Source: UMGS1663 sp046964515 | GTDB taxonomy: Bacteria; Bacillota; Clostridia; TANB77; CAG-508 | DNA: 64,000 nucleotides | Direction of reading: 5' to 3' | Assembly: GCA_046964515.1 (NCBI GenBank) | Contig: JBKUYM010000008.1 | Coordinates: 1-64,000, forward strand | In this document: in pieces, positions 8,162-16,701 of the stretch | How positions within the stretch are numbered: position 1 is the first letter of the stretch | Layout of the letters: every line of letters starts with the position of its first letter | Translations under genes and position numbers: made by a program | The notes under the pieces: generated by a model | What the model was told of the DNA's origin: nothing | What the model saw: the letters and a program-made list of their open reading frames with translations, nothing else | Databases searched by the model: none

Positions 8162-8760
8162 CTAGAAATAGTCTAAAGGATTTATATATTGTTCCTGTAT
8201 GCGAAAGCCTAGATGGAGATGTGGACCGTGTTGTAGCACCATTGGTTGGTCTTCCATCACTATCATGATAATTATTACCGTGGAACGCCATATACATATT
8301 TAGGACCAACTTGTCCAATAACTTGTCCTTGCACAACAAAATCGCCAACCGAGACTAGATAGTTAGGAGAAACATGACAATAAGTGATTTTTAAATCCCC
8401 AGAAGAAAGGGTAATGGTATAACCACCACCACCTAAAAAACCTACAAAAGTAATTTGCCCATCCATAACAGCAATAAACTGACTATCTTGAGGAGCAGCA
8501 ATATCAATACCTTTATGATAATTAGTTGCACCAACTGTCGGAGAAGTTCGTTTTCCAAAATAGGAATTGATTTTTGTATAACCAGGTGTTGGCCAAGCAA
8601 AGCCAGAAGAACTAATTGTTATATTATCTAAAAATGAAGAATTTAAAGGAAGATATCTGCCAGAGAGAATTGGATAGGTAAAAAGACAAGAAAGTACAAT
8701 TATCAAGATAATAAGTGTAAAAAAAAGAGTATAAAAAGGCTTAAAAAAAGCACCAGACAT
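8162..8760 (-). CDS. M23 family metallopeptidase, requires two +1 frameshifts at CGG codons
   Basis: The protein is a membrane-anchored LytM-like peptidoglycan endopeptidase. From the ATG at 8760 it has a membrane segment near residue 11-30 and the M23 motif YHKGIDIAAP (zinc ligands His82 and Asp86). The zero frame then stops just after a CGG at 8278-8280. Skipping the C gives 17 further residues, GNNYHDSDGRPTNGATT, up to a second CGG at 8224-8226. Skipping that C gives GPHLHLGFRIQEQYINPLDYF and a stop at 8162, a normal M23 C-terminus with the catalytic HxH at residues 180 and 182. The reconstructed protein has 198 residues. It is either a twice-damaged pseudogene or a gene decoded by programmed shifting. 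The shared CGG signature favours the latter. Confidence 0.75.
8224..8226 (-). other. +1 frameshift site at CGG (second site in M23 gene)
   Basis: On the minus strand the sequence reads ACA-CGG-TCC in the incoming frame. Omitting the C gives ACA-GGT-CCA (Thr-Gly-Pro), which continues into the conserved GPHLH. Confidence 0.7.
8278..8280 (-). other. +1 frameshift site at CGG (first site in M23 gene)
   Basis: On the minus strand the sequence reads CCA-CGG-TAA-TAA in the initial frame. Omitting the C gives CCA-GGT-AAT (Pro-Gly-Asn), matching the conserved VYGVPGN segment. The zero-frame stop follows the CGG directly. Confidence 0.7.
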
Positions 8761-8819
8761 AAAGAAAAAATCTCCTTCCAAAATCTGATAGCCCCTTTTT
8801 AATAATCAAAAATCCTCAT

Positions 8820-9251
8820 TTATTTTTTAAAAGCGAAAAATTTGCTAATAAAGAAATTCAAAATAATAACAATAATCGTCATAATACATTTGCTGACCAT
8901 TGGTGGAATAGGACAAAAAGCAAATAAAATGGCACATCCAACAGACTCTATTACCATAGTAGCGGCACGACCTAATAGAAATTTAAAGAATTCCATCCAT
9001 TTTTGCTTAGCATTTGCTGCTTTAGAATGGAATACCATATTACGATTGGTAAAATAGGCAAATAAAACAGCTGTTATAATAGCAATATTGTTAGAAAAAT
9101 TCTCTCCTAAAGGTGTAAAGGTATTTAAAACGTAAAATACACCTAAATTAACTAAGGTTGTTAATATACCAAATATACCATAAAAAATAACTTCCTTTGT
9201 ACATACTTTTTTAATTAGTTCTTTTAACTTCTCCATATTCATATCACTCAC
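8820..9251 (-). CDS. GtrA family membrane protein
   Basis: The 143-residue protein has four hydrophobic segments and the features of GtrA-like proteins, which are thought to move polyprenyl-linked sugars across the membrane for cell-surface glycosylation. The first segment begins VIFYGIFGILTTLVN near residue 19-33, with NMVFHSKA after the second, as in family members. The start is uncertain: GTG at 9251 or ATG at 9242, neither with a strong ribosome binding site. It lies alone between the M23 gene and an accessory ORF. Confidence 0.85.
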   Translation of the reverse strand: MSDMNMEKLKELIKKVCTKEVIFYGIFGILTTLVNLGVFYVLNTFTPLGENFSNNIAIITAVLFAYFTNRNMVFHSKAANAKQKWMEFFKFLLGRAATMVIESVGCAILFAFCPIPPMVSKCIMTIIVIILNFFISKFFAFKK

Positions 9252-9326
9252 AATTTCTTAGTTTATTCTTTTGATAAGCATTATACTAACATAGATTACG
9301 CAGAAAAGCAATATAAAAAAGAAAAT

Positions 9327-9362
9327 GCTACACACTATTTGTACTATCCAATAGTGTGTAGC
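9327..9362. terminator. Hairpin downstream of the accessory ORF at 9376
   Basis: GCTACACACTATT and AATAGTGTGTAGC form a 13-bp stem. On the minus strand a T-rich stretch follows, consistent with termination of the gene at 9376-9747. Confidence 0.65.
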
Positions 9363-9375
9363 GGTATTAGGACTT

Positions 9376-9747
9376 TTAAGAGTTAAATCTTGAGACATGG
9401 ATAATCCGACGCTTGCGATGATGACTAATCGATCTCATATAGGAACAAATTCCGTAAGAAAGATCAGAATTACCTAACTTTACTACTTGAAGCAGAAAGT
9501 GGCCTTTTTGCTTCTTCGTACGAATGATAATTCCTGGTATAAAGTCAGCAAGGGATAGCGTGTTTTTTGGAATATACGGAATATCTACGATATAACCGTA
9601 AGGTGCATTAAAATCATAATCAGAATTTAAATATGATTTAAAGTAGCACCAAGTATCGCTTTTGTCGACAAGTCTTACTTCAAAATCCCGCTTAGGATTT
9701 GAAATAGGATTTTGTGTGAGTTTCTTCTTTTTGCATTTTTTTCCCAT
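9376..9747 (-). CDS. Small accessory hypothetical protein with in-frame CGG codons
   Basis: From the ATG at 9747 (AAGGAA upstream) the protein has 123 residues. It is basic at both ends, with a lysine-rich N-terminus and a final SISHHRKRRIIHVSRF. I recognise no family. Codon use differs from the neighbours: CGC, CGT and CGG are used for Arg and there are more C-ending codons. It contains two in-frame CGG codons, at 9688-9690 and 9406-9408. A +1 shift at the first would meet a stop four codons later. It looks acquired by transfer. Confidence 0.6.
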   Translation of the reverse strand: MGKKCKKKKLTQNPISNPKRDFEVRLVDKSDTWCYFKSYLNSDYDFNAPYGYIVDIPYIPKNTLSLADFIPGIIIRTKKQKGHFLLQVVKLGNSDLSYGICSYMRSISHHRKRRIIHVSRFNS

Positions 9748-9822
9748 ATACAATTCCTTTCTACTATAAAAAATTATGTTACCAATATATTATAATGTAT
9801 TTTTTACAATTTTTCAATGATT

Positions 9823-10725
9823 TTATAAAACAAAATGATTTAGCTTATTTTTGGCTTGTTGAATTAATTGTTTAGTTTGCTCTAAAGAACTCGCATAATT
9901 ATCTTTTTGCTTATAACGGAAGGGTAAAGAAAACATTTTAATTTTTAGCCAATATAATAAATATAAATCTTGAGAGTAGTCTTTACAATAAAGTTCTGCA
10001 TAGGTATCAAATACTTTACTGAAATTTCTTGTCCAAATTATTTTTTGGGTATCTATAAAAGGATCACCAATTTGAAACATATCAAAATCTATTAAATATA
10101 ATTCATTTGTTTTTAGATTAATGCAAGTATTTTGTGGCTTTAAATCTCCATGAATATAGGTGAGTATGGGATGTTGTAAAATTTCTCTATGAATTTTGCA
10201 AAAATCCATAACAATTTGACATTCTTCTTGATTAAGTAAGTTAAGTTCTTGCAATTTTTTTGTATGCCTATATAACTCCATATATAAATTACGATACCAT
10301 TTTCCTGGATTGGAAGAAAGTGTATAAGAACCATAATCTATACTAGCAGTATGCAATTGATTTACTAGGGTATGTAATTGTTCTACAGAATAAGTAATAT
10401 CAATTGGAATTTGTTCTTTTTCAATATCATATAAAGATTTTCCATCTCCGTTGCCAACATACTCTAATACTAAGTATCGATCATCTTTTTGTCGATATAA
10501 AATTTGAGGAATATTTTTAGTAAAAATTTGTTGTAGAATGGACAGTCTATCACATAATTTCCTATTTTCTGTAGCGGAGTCACAACATAGTGTATAATAT
10601 TGATTTCCATTTCTTAAAAAAAACTTATTTGATTTATTTTCTACTTGTCTTCTAATAATTTCTAAATGAGGCATATGACTAAAATAGTCAAAATGTTTTT
10701 GGATGTAGGCAATATCTTTTTCCAT
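9823..10725 (-). CDS. Aminoglycoside phosphotransferase / choline kinase family protein (CotS-like)
   Basis: The 300-residue protein has the protein-kinase-like fold of the APH family. The catalytic loop is HGDLKPQNT near residue 190-198, followed by the metal-binding LIDFDMFQIGDP near 210-221, and an N-terminal lobe with the LVLEYVG hinge near 91-97. CotS-type members are spore-coat kinases in endospore formers, which would fit the host, but choline or aminosugar kinases are also possible. A ribosome binding site (AAAGGAAAT) precedes the ATG. It stands alone between hairpins. Confidence 0.72.
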   Translation of the reverse strand: MEKDIAYIQKHFDYFSHMPHLEIIRRQVENKSNKFFLRNGNQYYTLCCDSATENRKLCDRLSILQQIFTKNIPQILYRQKDDRYLVLEYVGNGDGKSLYDIEKEQIPIDITYSVEQLHTLVNQLHTASIDYGSYTLSSNPGKWYRNLYMELYRHTKKLQELNLLNQEECQIVMDFCKIHREILQHPILTYIHGDLKPQNTCINLKTNELYLIDFDMFQIGDPFIDTQKIIWTRNFSKVFDTYAELYCKDYSQDLYLLYWLKIKMFSLPFRYKQKDNYASSLEQTKQLIQQAKNKLNHFVL

Positions 10726-10846
10726 AAGTATTTATTTCCTTTCTTTAAATGACAAAAGCATAACATAGTTATAGAAAATAAGCAACTAGAGTGTAGAAGG
10801 ATAAAGTTTAAACATAGGTTGTGAGGAATTAATAGAAACAATAATG

Positions 10847-10882
10847 TAAAAAGCTTGATACATATCGTATCAAGCTTTTTTT
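10847..10882. terminator. Terminator downstream of the radical SAM gene
   Basis: AAAAAGCTTGATAC and GTATCAAGCTTTTT form a perfect stem around a short loop. T-runs on both strands make it usable on either strand. Confidence 0.85.
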
Positions 10883-10899
10883 AATTATTTACTAAATTT

Positions 10900-11769
10900 T
10901 TATGATTGTAATTTTTCCTTACTCTCTAAGGTTAGAATATTTTTCTTGCAGACCATTTGACCACAAGCTCCGAGGATATCAACACCCTTTGTTTGATAAT
11001 ATTCATGTTTAATATTTTCACCAAGGATTGCTATAAATTTTTTAATATGTTCTTCACTAGAACCTACAAAAGAGGACACTTCTACAGGGTTATACTGATT
11101 TAATTTGACATACTCATTTTTACCTAAAATATTAAGTAATTCTAAAGCATCCTTTTCGCTGTCGTTGATATTATTTAATAATACATAATTCCATTCTAAT
11201 GGATGATTGGATATCTTTTCATATTCTTTTCCAATTCTGACCAATTCATCTATTGGCGTTGAATTAGGAAGAATTTTTTTTCGAATACAATCATTAGCGG
11301 CATGTAATGAAATGGTTAATTTAAAATTATTTATTACTTTTAAATCACTAGCTAATTGTAAAATTAAATTTGGAAGAATACCAGTTGTTGCTAATACATA
11401 TTTTTCATTAGGAAAATCATGATGAAGTAGATTAAAAGTCTCTATAACATTGTGATAATTTAATAATGGTTCTCCTACGCCCATACAACTAAATTGAAGT
11501 GGTTTATCCTTTAATTTCAAATCTTGTATGATATAGATGATTTGATCATACATTTCCTGAACTGTCAAATTTCTATAAAATTTTGAACAAATACCACTGT
11601 AACAAATCTGGCAACCAACAGAGCAACCAATTTGTGACGAAAAACAAATAATATGCTTTCTATGATCATCTACATATGTAGTCTCAATTAGGTAGTCGTC
11701 AACAGTACTTTGAATATATTTAATTGCCATTTTATCTTTTGAATATAGTTTATCTTTAATAACTAACAT
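10900..11769 (-). CDS. RlmN/Cfr-like radical SAM RNA methyltransferase
   Basis: The 289-residue protein has the CX3CX2C radical SAM cluster (CSVGCQICYSG near residue 49-59), the GVGEPLLNY segment near 96-104, and the distal Cys in ILGACGQM near 262-269 that forms the methyl-carrying intermediate in RlmN/Cfr enzymes. It is 50-60 residues shorter than normal RlmN, mainly at the N-terminus, so it may be a divergent paralogue rather than the housekeeping RlmN. Whether it modifies 23S rRNA C2 or C8, or tRNA, cannot be told from sequence. It follows tRNA-Trp and a terminator. Confidence 0.8.
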   Translation of the reverse strand: MLVIKDKLYSKDKMAIKYIQSTVDDYLIETTYVDDHRKHIICFSSQIGCSVGCQICYSGICSKFYRNLTVQEMYDQIIYIIQDLKLKDKPLQFSCMGVGEPLLNYHNVIETFNLLHHDFPNEKYVLATTGILPNLILQLASDLKVINNFKLTISLHAANDCIRKKILPNSTPIDELVRIGKEYEKISNHPLEWNYVLLNNINDSEKDALELLNILGKNEYVKLNQYNPVEVSSFVGSSEEHIKKFIAILGENIKHEYYQTKGVDILGACGQMVCKKNILTLESKEKLQS

Positions 11770-11787
11770 TGGATATACCTCTCTTAT

Positions 11788-11822
11788 AAAAAAAAACTTG
11801 ATACTTTTGTACCAAGTTTTTG
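11788..11822. terminator. Hairpin between tRNA-Trp and the radical SAM gene
   Basis: AAAACTTG-ATAC and GTACC-AAGTTTT form a stem with an A-tract on one side and a T-tract on the other. It is placed to end the tRNA-Trp transcript. Confidence 0.7.
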
Positions 11823-11843
11823 TAAAAGAACTCTTTAGTTCTA

Positions 11844-11918
11844 TGGCAGGGGTAGAAGGATTTGAACCCTCACAGGCAGTTTTGGAGACTGATGTGCTAC
11901 CATTAACACTATACCCCT
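11844..11918 (-). tRNA. trnW: tRNA-Trp (anticodon CCA)
   Basis: On the minus strand the acceptor stem AGGGGTA / TACCCCT, discriminator G and encoded CCA are present. The anticodon loop is CTCCAAA, giving CCA, and the T-arm is GAGGGTTCAAATCCTTC. The length is 75 nt. Confidence 0.95.
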
Positions 11919-11936
11919 ATATATGGAACAGTTATT

Positions 11937-11965
11937 ATCTTAGCATAAAAGAGGGCAATATGCAA
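11937..11965 (-). promoter_or_regulatory. Promoter of tRNA-Trp
   Basis: On the minus strand TTGCAT (11960-11965) and TAAGAT (11937-11942) are spaced by 17 bp, 19 bases before the tRNA. Confidence 0.65.
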
Positions 11966-12029
11966 TAGAAAAATAAAATTTTTTGTTAAGAAATTACAAA
12001 TATATCCTTTGAATTTTGTGGATACAGCA

Positions 12030-12058
12030 TTGTAATCATGGAAAAAATATAGTATAAT
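12030..12058 (+). promoter_or_regulatory. Promoter of ssrA
   Basis: TTGTAA (12030-12035) and TATAAT (12053-12058), spacer 17 bp, 13 bases before the mature tmRNA 5' end. Confidence 0.8.
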
Positions 12059-12070
12059 AAAAAAGTACTT

Positions 12071-12425
12071 GGGGGTGTAATTGGTTTCGACAGTATTTTA
12101 GAAGTACAAATGGCGAGTAGTGGATGGTCGCTTTGGCCACTTAAAAAAAGCGAAAATAAATATAAACGCTGATAAACAAGAATTAGCATTAGCTGCCTAA
12201 GTGCAGTTACGTCTTACTAAAAATGCCCACGTTTTTGGATAAGGCGCCGATTAGTGGGAAACGAAACTATTTCTTGCCATAGAAATAGGGGGTAAAAAAT
12301 GGCTACTTTATTTTAATGTTTGTTTGTTAATGTTAAAATAGAGGAAATTTAATAACAAACTACACTCGTAGAAGTAGGTATGGAAAAGATATTGGACAGG
12401 AGTTCGACTCTCCTCACCTCCACCA
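12071..12425 (+). ncRNA. ssrA: Transfer-messenger RNA (tmRNA)
   Basis: The tRNA-like ends pair as GGGGGTG with CACCTCC, followed by the encoded ACCA. The 5' part has the typical TAATTGGTTTCGACA and the 3' part a T-arm with GTTCGAC. The tag frame runs from 12150 (resume codon GCG) to the TAA at 12198-12200 and encodes AKININADKQELALAA, ending in the ALAA degradation signal. tmRNA rescues ribosomes stalled on broken or hungry-codon mRNAs. The length is 355 nt. Confidence 0.97.
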
Positions 12426-12434
12426 ATTTGTAAT

Positions 12435-12470
12435 AACTTATGAACTATCAAAAGTTTCATAAGTTTTTTT
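12435..12470 (+). terminator. Terminator of ssrA
   Basis: AACTTATGAA and TTCATAAGTT form a stem followed by seven T residues. Confidence 0.85.
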
Positions 12471-12591
12471 ATTGTTAAAAAATAAAATAATATTGGACAA
12501 ATTTTGTATAATGTTAACTATAAAAGTGTTAGAAATTTTAAAAGAATAAAAGACTTTTTAGTGCCAGAGATAACAGAAGAATATACAAATG

Positions 12592-12681
12592 ATTACATAA
12601 AATAGATTGAAAAGAATAAGGGAAGAAGAGAAAATATAAAAGAAAAATCATATTGACATAAACCAAAAGGTAATATAAAAT
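12592..12681 (+). promoter_or_regulatory. Upstream box and promoter with ACC-N4-GGT operator-like palindrome
   Basis: TTGACA (12653-12658) and TAAAAT (12676-12681) have a 17-bp spacer that contains the palindrome ACCAAAAGGT (12662-12671). An AT-rich box, ATTACATAAAATAGATTGAA, lies at 12592-12611. The same two elements recur before the prepilin-like genes at 15542 and 33708, which points to a shared regulator. The rest of 12471-12736 holds nothing I recognise. Confidence 0.6.
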
Positions 12682-12736
12682 TATGGTATAAGAAGAAATA
12701 AAACGGAAAACATAAGAAAAAGAGAGGTAAAGGAAA

Positions 12737-13954
12737 ATGAAACAAAGAGGAATCACTTTAATTGCATTGGTAATTACAATTATTGTATTAATTATTTTAG
12801 CGGGAGTAGCAATTAATGCTTTAGTAGGAGAAAATGGTATTATTAAACAAGCCCAAAAAGCCCAAAAAGATACATTAAATGCTACGACTGAAACGGAAGA
12901 AAAAATGAATGTATTAGTAGATGAAATTAATAAACAAATAGCAGGAGAAGAAATAGATAAACCATATGTAGCACCTACTACGGTAGAAGAAGCTAAAAAT
13001 AGGGGAGTTTATGTGCAAGGAAATACACAAATAAATGATAATAAATCAAATAGAGTGATAATCCCAGATGGATTTAAGATAGCAACAGATTCAGGAATAA
13101 GTGTATCGGAAGGAATTGTCATAGAGGATAAGGATTTAAGTATAGATGGAAATGGAGAAAATAGAGGAAATCAATTTGTTTGGGTACCAGTAGGTAATAT
13201 AATAAAAGCAGATGGAACACAAACAACGATTACGTTAGGAAGATATACTTTTGCAGCAGACGGAACAGAAACATTAGTACAAAATGCAAATAATTATGAA
13301 CAAGAAGTTAGTATAGAGAGCTATTTTAAAGAATTACTACAAGCAAGAATATCCAATAATTCTACAGGGACAGATGCCACTAATACAACTGCAAAGAATT
13401 TAAAAGGATTTATAGACAGTGTTAAGATAAATGGAGGCTATTATATAGCTCGTTATGAAGCAAGTTATAAAGACGGTGTAAAACCAAATACAAAGGTAAG
13501 CAAAGTATCAACAGAAGAAACTAATTATTTAGAAGGAAAGTTATGGAATCATATTTCAGAACCCGAAGCTGCTAATGTTAGTAGAAACATGTATAATTCT
13601 TTAAGATTTGAAACAGATTTAGTAAATTCTTATGCATGGGATACTACGATTAGTTTTATTCAAAAATGTTCAAATGATAAAGGTTATTCTAGACAATCAG
13701 CATTAAATACTACTATAGCAAATACAGGAAAAAATGAGGACGAAAAATGTAAAATTAATGATATGGCTTCTAATATGGCAGAATGGACAACAGAGTATGT
13801 AACTTACAAAAATGCCACGCTGGCAAATCCATGTGCACTTAGAGGAGGAAATTATTTTGATAAAAATAGTTTTAGTGTATATCGTATAGGTTACGGCGCT
13901 GCAGATACTAATTTCTTTATAGGATTTAGAGTTTTGCTTTATTTAAATGTTTAA
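12737..13954 (+). CDS. Prepilin-like protein with C-terminal FGE-sulfatase-like domain
   Basis: The N-terminus RGITLIALVITIIVLIILAG is a class III prepilin signal: cleavage after Gly, Glu+5 replaced by other residues, then a hydrophobic helix. A helical stalk with KQAQKAQKDT follows. The C-terminal half resembles the formylglycine-generating enzyme / SUMF1 fold, with INGGYYIARYEASY near residue 231-244, MASNMAEWTTEY near 344-355, and RGGNYFDKNSFSVYR then GFRVLLYL at the end. In such proteins the fold often serves as a binding module rather than an enzyme. It is probably processed by the prepilin peptidase at 5037 and exported. The ribosome binding site is GAGGTAAAGG. Confidence 0.78.
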   Translation: MKQRGITLIALVITIIVLIILAGVAINALVGENGIIKQAQKAQKDTLNATTETEEKMNVLVDEINKQIAGEEIDKPYVAPTTVEEAKNRGVYVQGNTQINDNKSNRVIIPDGFKIATDSGISVSEGIVIEDKDLSIDGNGENRGNQFVWVPVGNIIKADGTQTTITLGRYTFAADGTETLVQNANNYEQEVSIESYFKELLQARISNNSTGTDATNTTAKNLKGFIDSVKINGGYYIARYEASYKDGVKPNTKVSKVSTEETNYLEGKLWNHISEPEAANVSRNMYNSLRFETDLVNSYAWDTTISFIQKCSNDKGYSRQSALNTTIANTGKNEDEKCKINDMASNMAEWTTEYVTYKNATLANPCALRGGNYFDKNSFSVYRIGYGAADTNFFIGFRVLLYLNV

Positions 13955-14021
13955 AATATATTTAATACAAGTCAAATTCTTTTCATTGTTTATATTATTA
14001 ATAAATATTAGGGCGTAATTA

Positions 14022-14058
14022 AAAAAAGTAGGAATTTTAAATATTTTCCTACTTTTAT
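14022..14058. terminator. Bidirectional terminator between prepilin-like gene and subtilisin
   Basis: AAAAGTAGGAA and TTCCTACTTTT form a stem with A and T tracts on the two sides. Confidence 0.8.
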
Positions 14059-14099
14059 TTTTTACTAAAAGCGATAGTCTTATAAATCCGTATTAAATG

Positions 14100-15290
14100 C
14101 TAATAAGAGATAAGACGATTGGACATTTCCATCATTGCAGATACATCTAATATACCACCTGTTAATATTTTTCCATTAAGACTAGAAAGTTTTTTACTAC
14201 TTGCCAAAATAATGTTTTTAATTTGTGACGTATCTAAATAAGGGATATATGATTTTAGTAAAGCAGCAGCACCAGCTACATGAGGTGCCGACATAGAAGT
14301 ACCATTTTTATAACTATATTCTCCATGTAAATTTGTACTTAAGATATTAGTTCCAGGTGCTGCAATATCAACACTTTTAATTCCATAATTTGAAAAAGCG
14401 GCTAAAGTATCTTCTGGATTGGTTGCAGCAACAGAAATAATATTATCACAATCATAAGAAGCTGGATAACTAGGAAAGTAATCATTATTAGTACCATTAT
14501 TTCCTGCTGAGGCAACAAATAAGCCATCATATTGTTCTATGACATATTTTAGAATGGGAGAATAAGTGCGACCTCCCCAACTATTATTAAGAATAGGAAT
14601 ATGCTGGATATTAGCAAAGTAAATAGCGTTTATTGCAGCAGCAAGGTCTATAAGTGTATTTCCAATTTTAAAAGAAGCAATAGAGATATTCCAGCATAGA
14701 CCAGTAATTCCAATAAAATTATTTCCTATTGCTCCAATGGTTCCAGCTACATGTGTTCCGTGACCAGTTTCGTCTAGGGGACTACTATTATTATTGAGAA
14801 AATTCCATCCATGAATATAACTTCCAGTTTGCGAGATCCACATATTATCTTTTAAATCAGGATGGTTATAGTCAATGCCACTATCTAGTACACCGACAAC
14901 AACATGATTATCTCCAATGCTGTACTGCCAAGCTAAAGGTGCATGAATTCTCTCTATTCCCCAAAGATATGCAAAATAGGGGTCATTTGGAAGTAAGTGT
15001 GTGTCGTATAAATAGTCAGGTTCTGCATAAGCAACATAGGGATTAGTTGAAAGTCTTTCAATAGCATCCATTACTGCCATTTTTCCTTTATTTTTTAAAT
15101 AAACTAATAAAACATCACCCATAGGATTTTCTGTATTTATGTTATTAGAACGAAATATATATTCTACTTTTTCTATGTCAATTCCTGTTAAAATATTATA
15201 AATATCTACAACTGGTGTATCAAAATAATTAGCAAATTTATTTAAAGCAACAATTACTTTGTTTGGTTCAAAATCGTTAGGGTATTTCAT
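14100..15290 (-). CDS. Subtilisin-like serine protease (S8 family)
   Basis: The 396-residue protein has the full catalytic triad: Asp in VVGVLDSGIDYNHPD near residue 136, His in ETGHGTHVAGTIGA near 177, and Ser in NGTSMSAPHVAGAAALL near 335, with oxyanion Asn in LNNSWGG. About 100 residues precede the catalytic domain and resemble an I9-type inhibitor or propeptide (VAYAEPDYLYD). There is no signal peptide, so it is either intracellular or released by another route. It lies between two prepilin-like genes on the opposite strand. GGGAGGT precedes the ATG. Confidence 0.92.
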   Translation of the reverse strand: MKYPNDFEPNKVIVALNKFANYFDTPVVDIYNILTGIDIEKVEYIFRSNNINTENPMGDVLLVYLKNKGKMAVMDAIERLSTNPYVAYAEPDYLYDTHLLPNDPYFAYLWGIERIHAPLAWQYSIGDNHVVVGVLDSGIDYNHPDLKDNMWISQTGSYIHGWNFLNNNSSPLDETGHGTHVAGTIGAIGNNFIGITGLCWNISIASFKIGNTLIDLAAAINAIYFANIQHIPILNNSWGGRTYSPILKYVIEQYDGLFVASAGNNGTNNDYFPSYPASYDCDNIISVAATNPEDTLAAFSNYGIKSVDIAAPGTNILSTNLHGEYSYKNGTSMSAPHVAGAAALLKSYIPYLDTSQIKNIILASSKKLSSLNGKILTGGILDVSAMMEMSNRLISY

Positions 15291-15397
15291 GAATAGCTAA
15301 CCTCCCTTTTTTATAATATATGATTATAAATGTGATATGTTTCCCTGTGTCCACAGTAGATTGAATTTTTTAAATGAGAAGAAAGATAATTCAAAGA

Positions 15398-15504
15398 ATG
15401 ACATAAAATAAATTGAAAAAAGTAGAGATTAAAAAGAAAATGTAAATAATGGAAAAATAAAGAAAGGATAAAAAGTTGCATTTAACCAAAAGGTAATATA
15501 TAAT
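15398..15504 (+). promoter_or_regulatory. Upstream box and promoter with ACC-N4-GGT palindrome
   Basis: TTGCAT (15476-15481) and TATAAT (15499-15504), 17-bp spacer containing ACCAAAAGGT at 15485-15494. The upstream box ATGACATAAAATAAATTGAA is at 15398-15417. The layout is identical to that before the gene at 12737. Confidence 0.6.
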
Positions 15505-15541
15505 AAAATATAGAAATAAAAAACAAAGGAGAAATATAGTT

Positions 15542-16597
15542 ATGAAACAAGAAAAAGGGATAACCATAATTACGCTAGTAGTAACCATTATTATCTTGAT
15601 TATTTTAGCTGGCGTAACGATAAGTAGTGTAATAGGGGAAAATGGAATTATAGCGCAAGCCCAAAAGGCAAAAGAAAATATGCAAATAGCTAAAGTAGAA
15701 GAGGAAGAACAATTAAATCGATTATATGAAGAAATGGAAAATAACCAAAGTGGTGTTTTGCCAGATGAAGGGCTTACAGGAGAATTGCAAAATAAATTAG
15801 AAGCATTAAAGCAAGAATTTGAAAATTTTAAAAAGCAGATTGCAGAAGCTATTACACAAGAAGGTATAGAAGTGAAACAAACTGCTTCTGCAGAAGAAAT
15901 GGTAGAAGGAATTCATCAAATCGCAAAACAACAGTATATAAAAGGATATCAATATGGAAAGTATGGGAATGGAGGGATTTTAGCTTATGAAAATAGTGGA
16001 TTCAATCCAGGTAGCTATAGTTACACATTAAAGCCAAATAAGGAATATAGAGTCATTGCTTTCGTAAGTGGTATTTCTAGTAGTGTACCTACCCTTACTG
16101 CTAGTGGATGCGAAGTAACAGCGATATCTTCTTTATATGCCAATCATACCAATGGAAGTTTACCAAGTTATTTGTATGTGTGGAAAGTAAAAACATTAGC
16201 AGATGGTGTTACCGCAAAAATAACAGCGAGCGGTTCACAGTGTACATTATTGGTAAATTTTTTAGAAGGAACCAGTGATGGAATTTTGGCTTATAAAAAT
16301 GGGGGATATAATCCGGGAAGTTATAGTTATACCTTAAAGGCAAATAAAGAATATCAAGTGATAGCAGCAGTAGGCGGTATAGGAAGTAGTAAAACATCTC
16401 TAACAGCAAGTGGATGTGAAGTAACACCTGTTTCGTCCTTATATACAAATCATACGAATAATACACTACCAACCTATTTAAATGTTTGGAAGGTAAAAGC
16501 ACCTGGAACAGATACTACAGTTAAAATAAGTGCTAGTGGTTCACAATGTACTCTATTTACAGATTTTTTTGAATATGAAACTATAGATATAGAGTAG
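15542..16597 (+). CDS. Prepilin-like protein with duplicated beta-rich C-terminal domain
   Basis: A class III prepilin leader is present (KGITIITLVVTIIILIILAG near residue 5-24), followed by a coiled-coil stalk (LQNKLEALKQEFENFKKQ near 81-98). After this come two about 100-residue repeats beginning ILAYENSGFNPGSYSYTL and ILAYKNGGYNPGSYSYTL and both ending in ASGSQCTL. Each repeat has two Cys (SGCEV and SQCTL) that could pair in an oxidising surface environment. The repeats look like adhesin-type beta modules, but I cannot name the family. The start has AAAGGAG upstream. Confidence 0.75.
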   Translation: MKQEKGITIITLVVTIIILIILAGVTISSVIGENGIIAQAQKAKENMQIAKVEEEEQLNRLYEEMENNQSGVLPDEGLTGELQNKLEALKQEFENFKKQIAEAITQEGIEVKQTASAEEMVEGIHQIAKQQYIKGYQYGKYGNGGILAYENSGFNPGSYSYTLKPNKEYRVIAFVSGISSSVPTLTASGCEVTAISSLYANHTNGSLPSYLYVWKVKTLADGVTAKITASGSQCTLLVNFLEGTSDGILAYKNGGYNPGSYSYTLKANKEYQVIAAVGGIGSSKTSLTASGCEVTPVSSLYTNHTNNTLPTYLNVWKVKAPGTDTTVKISASGSQCTLFTDFFEYETIDIE

Positions 16598-16611
16598 AAA
16601 ACAGACAAAGT

Positions 16612-16650
16612 AAAACCTAAGAAATTAAAAGATTAAATTTCTTAGGTTTT
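16612..16650 (+). terminator. Terminator after the duplicated-domain prepilin-like gene
   Basis: AAAACCTAAGAAATT and AATTTCTTAGGTTTT form a long perfect stem ending in T residues. Confidence 0.9.
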
Positions 16651-16701
16651 ATTGTGGGTTAATAAGTTTATCAAAAATTTAATTAAAAACGCTTATATAT
16701 A

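Noticed and set aside
7914..8348. Long minus-strand open frame overlapping the zinc-ribbon gene and the M23 gene
   Set aside because: Its sensible part is the shifted-frame stretch of the M23 protein between the two CGG sites; the rest is antisense to the acidic tail. It is not a separate gene.
8162..8760. Sequencing or assembly error as the cause of the M23 and dapF frameshifts
   Set aside because: Not excluded, but the inserted bases are not in homopolymers, are all a C before GG, and occur three times on two strands while all other core frames are intact. I kept the biological explanation as the leading one.
10900..11769. Cfr antibiotic-resistance gene
   Set aside because: The radical SAM and distal Cys motifs are shared by RlmN and Cfr; nothing visible separates the two, so I kept the family-level name.
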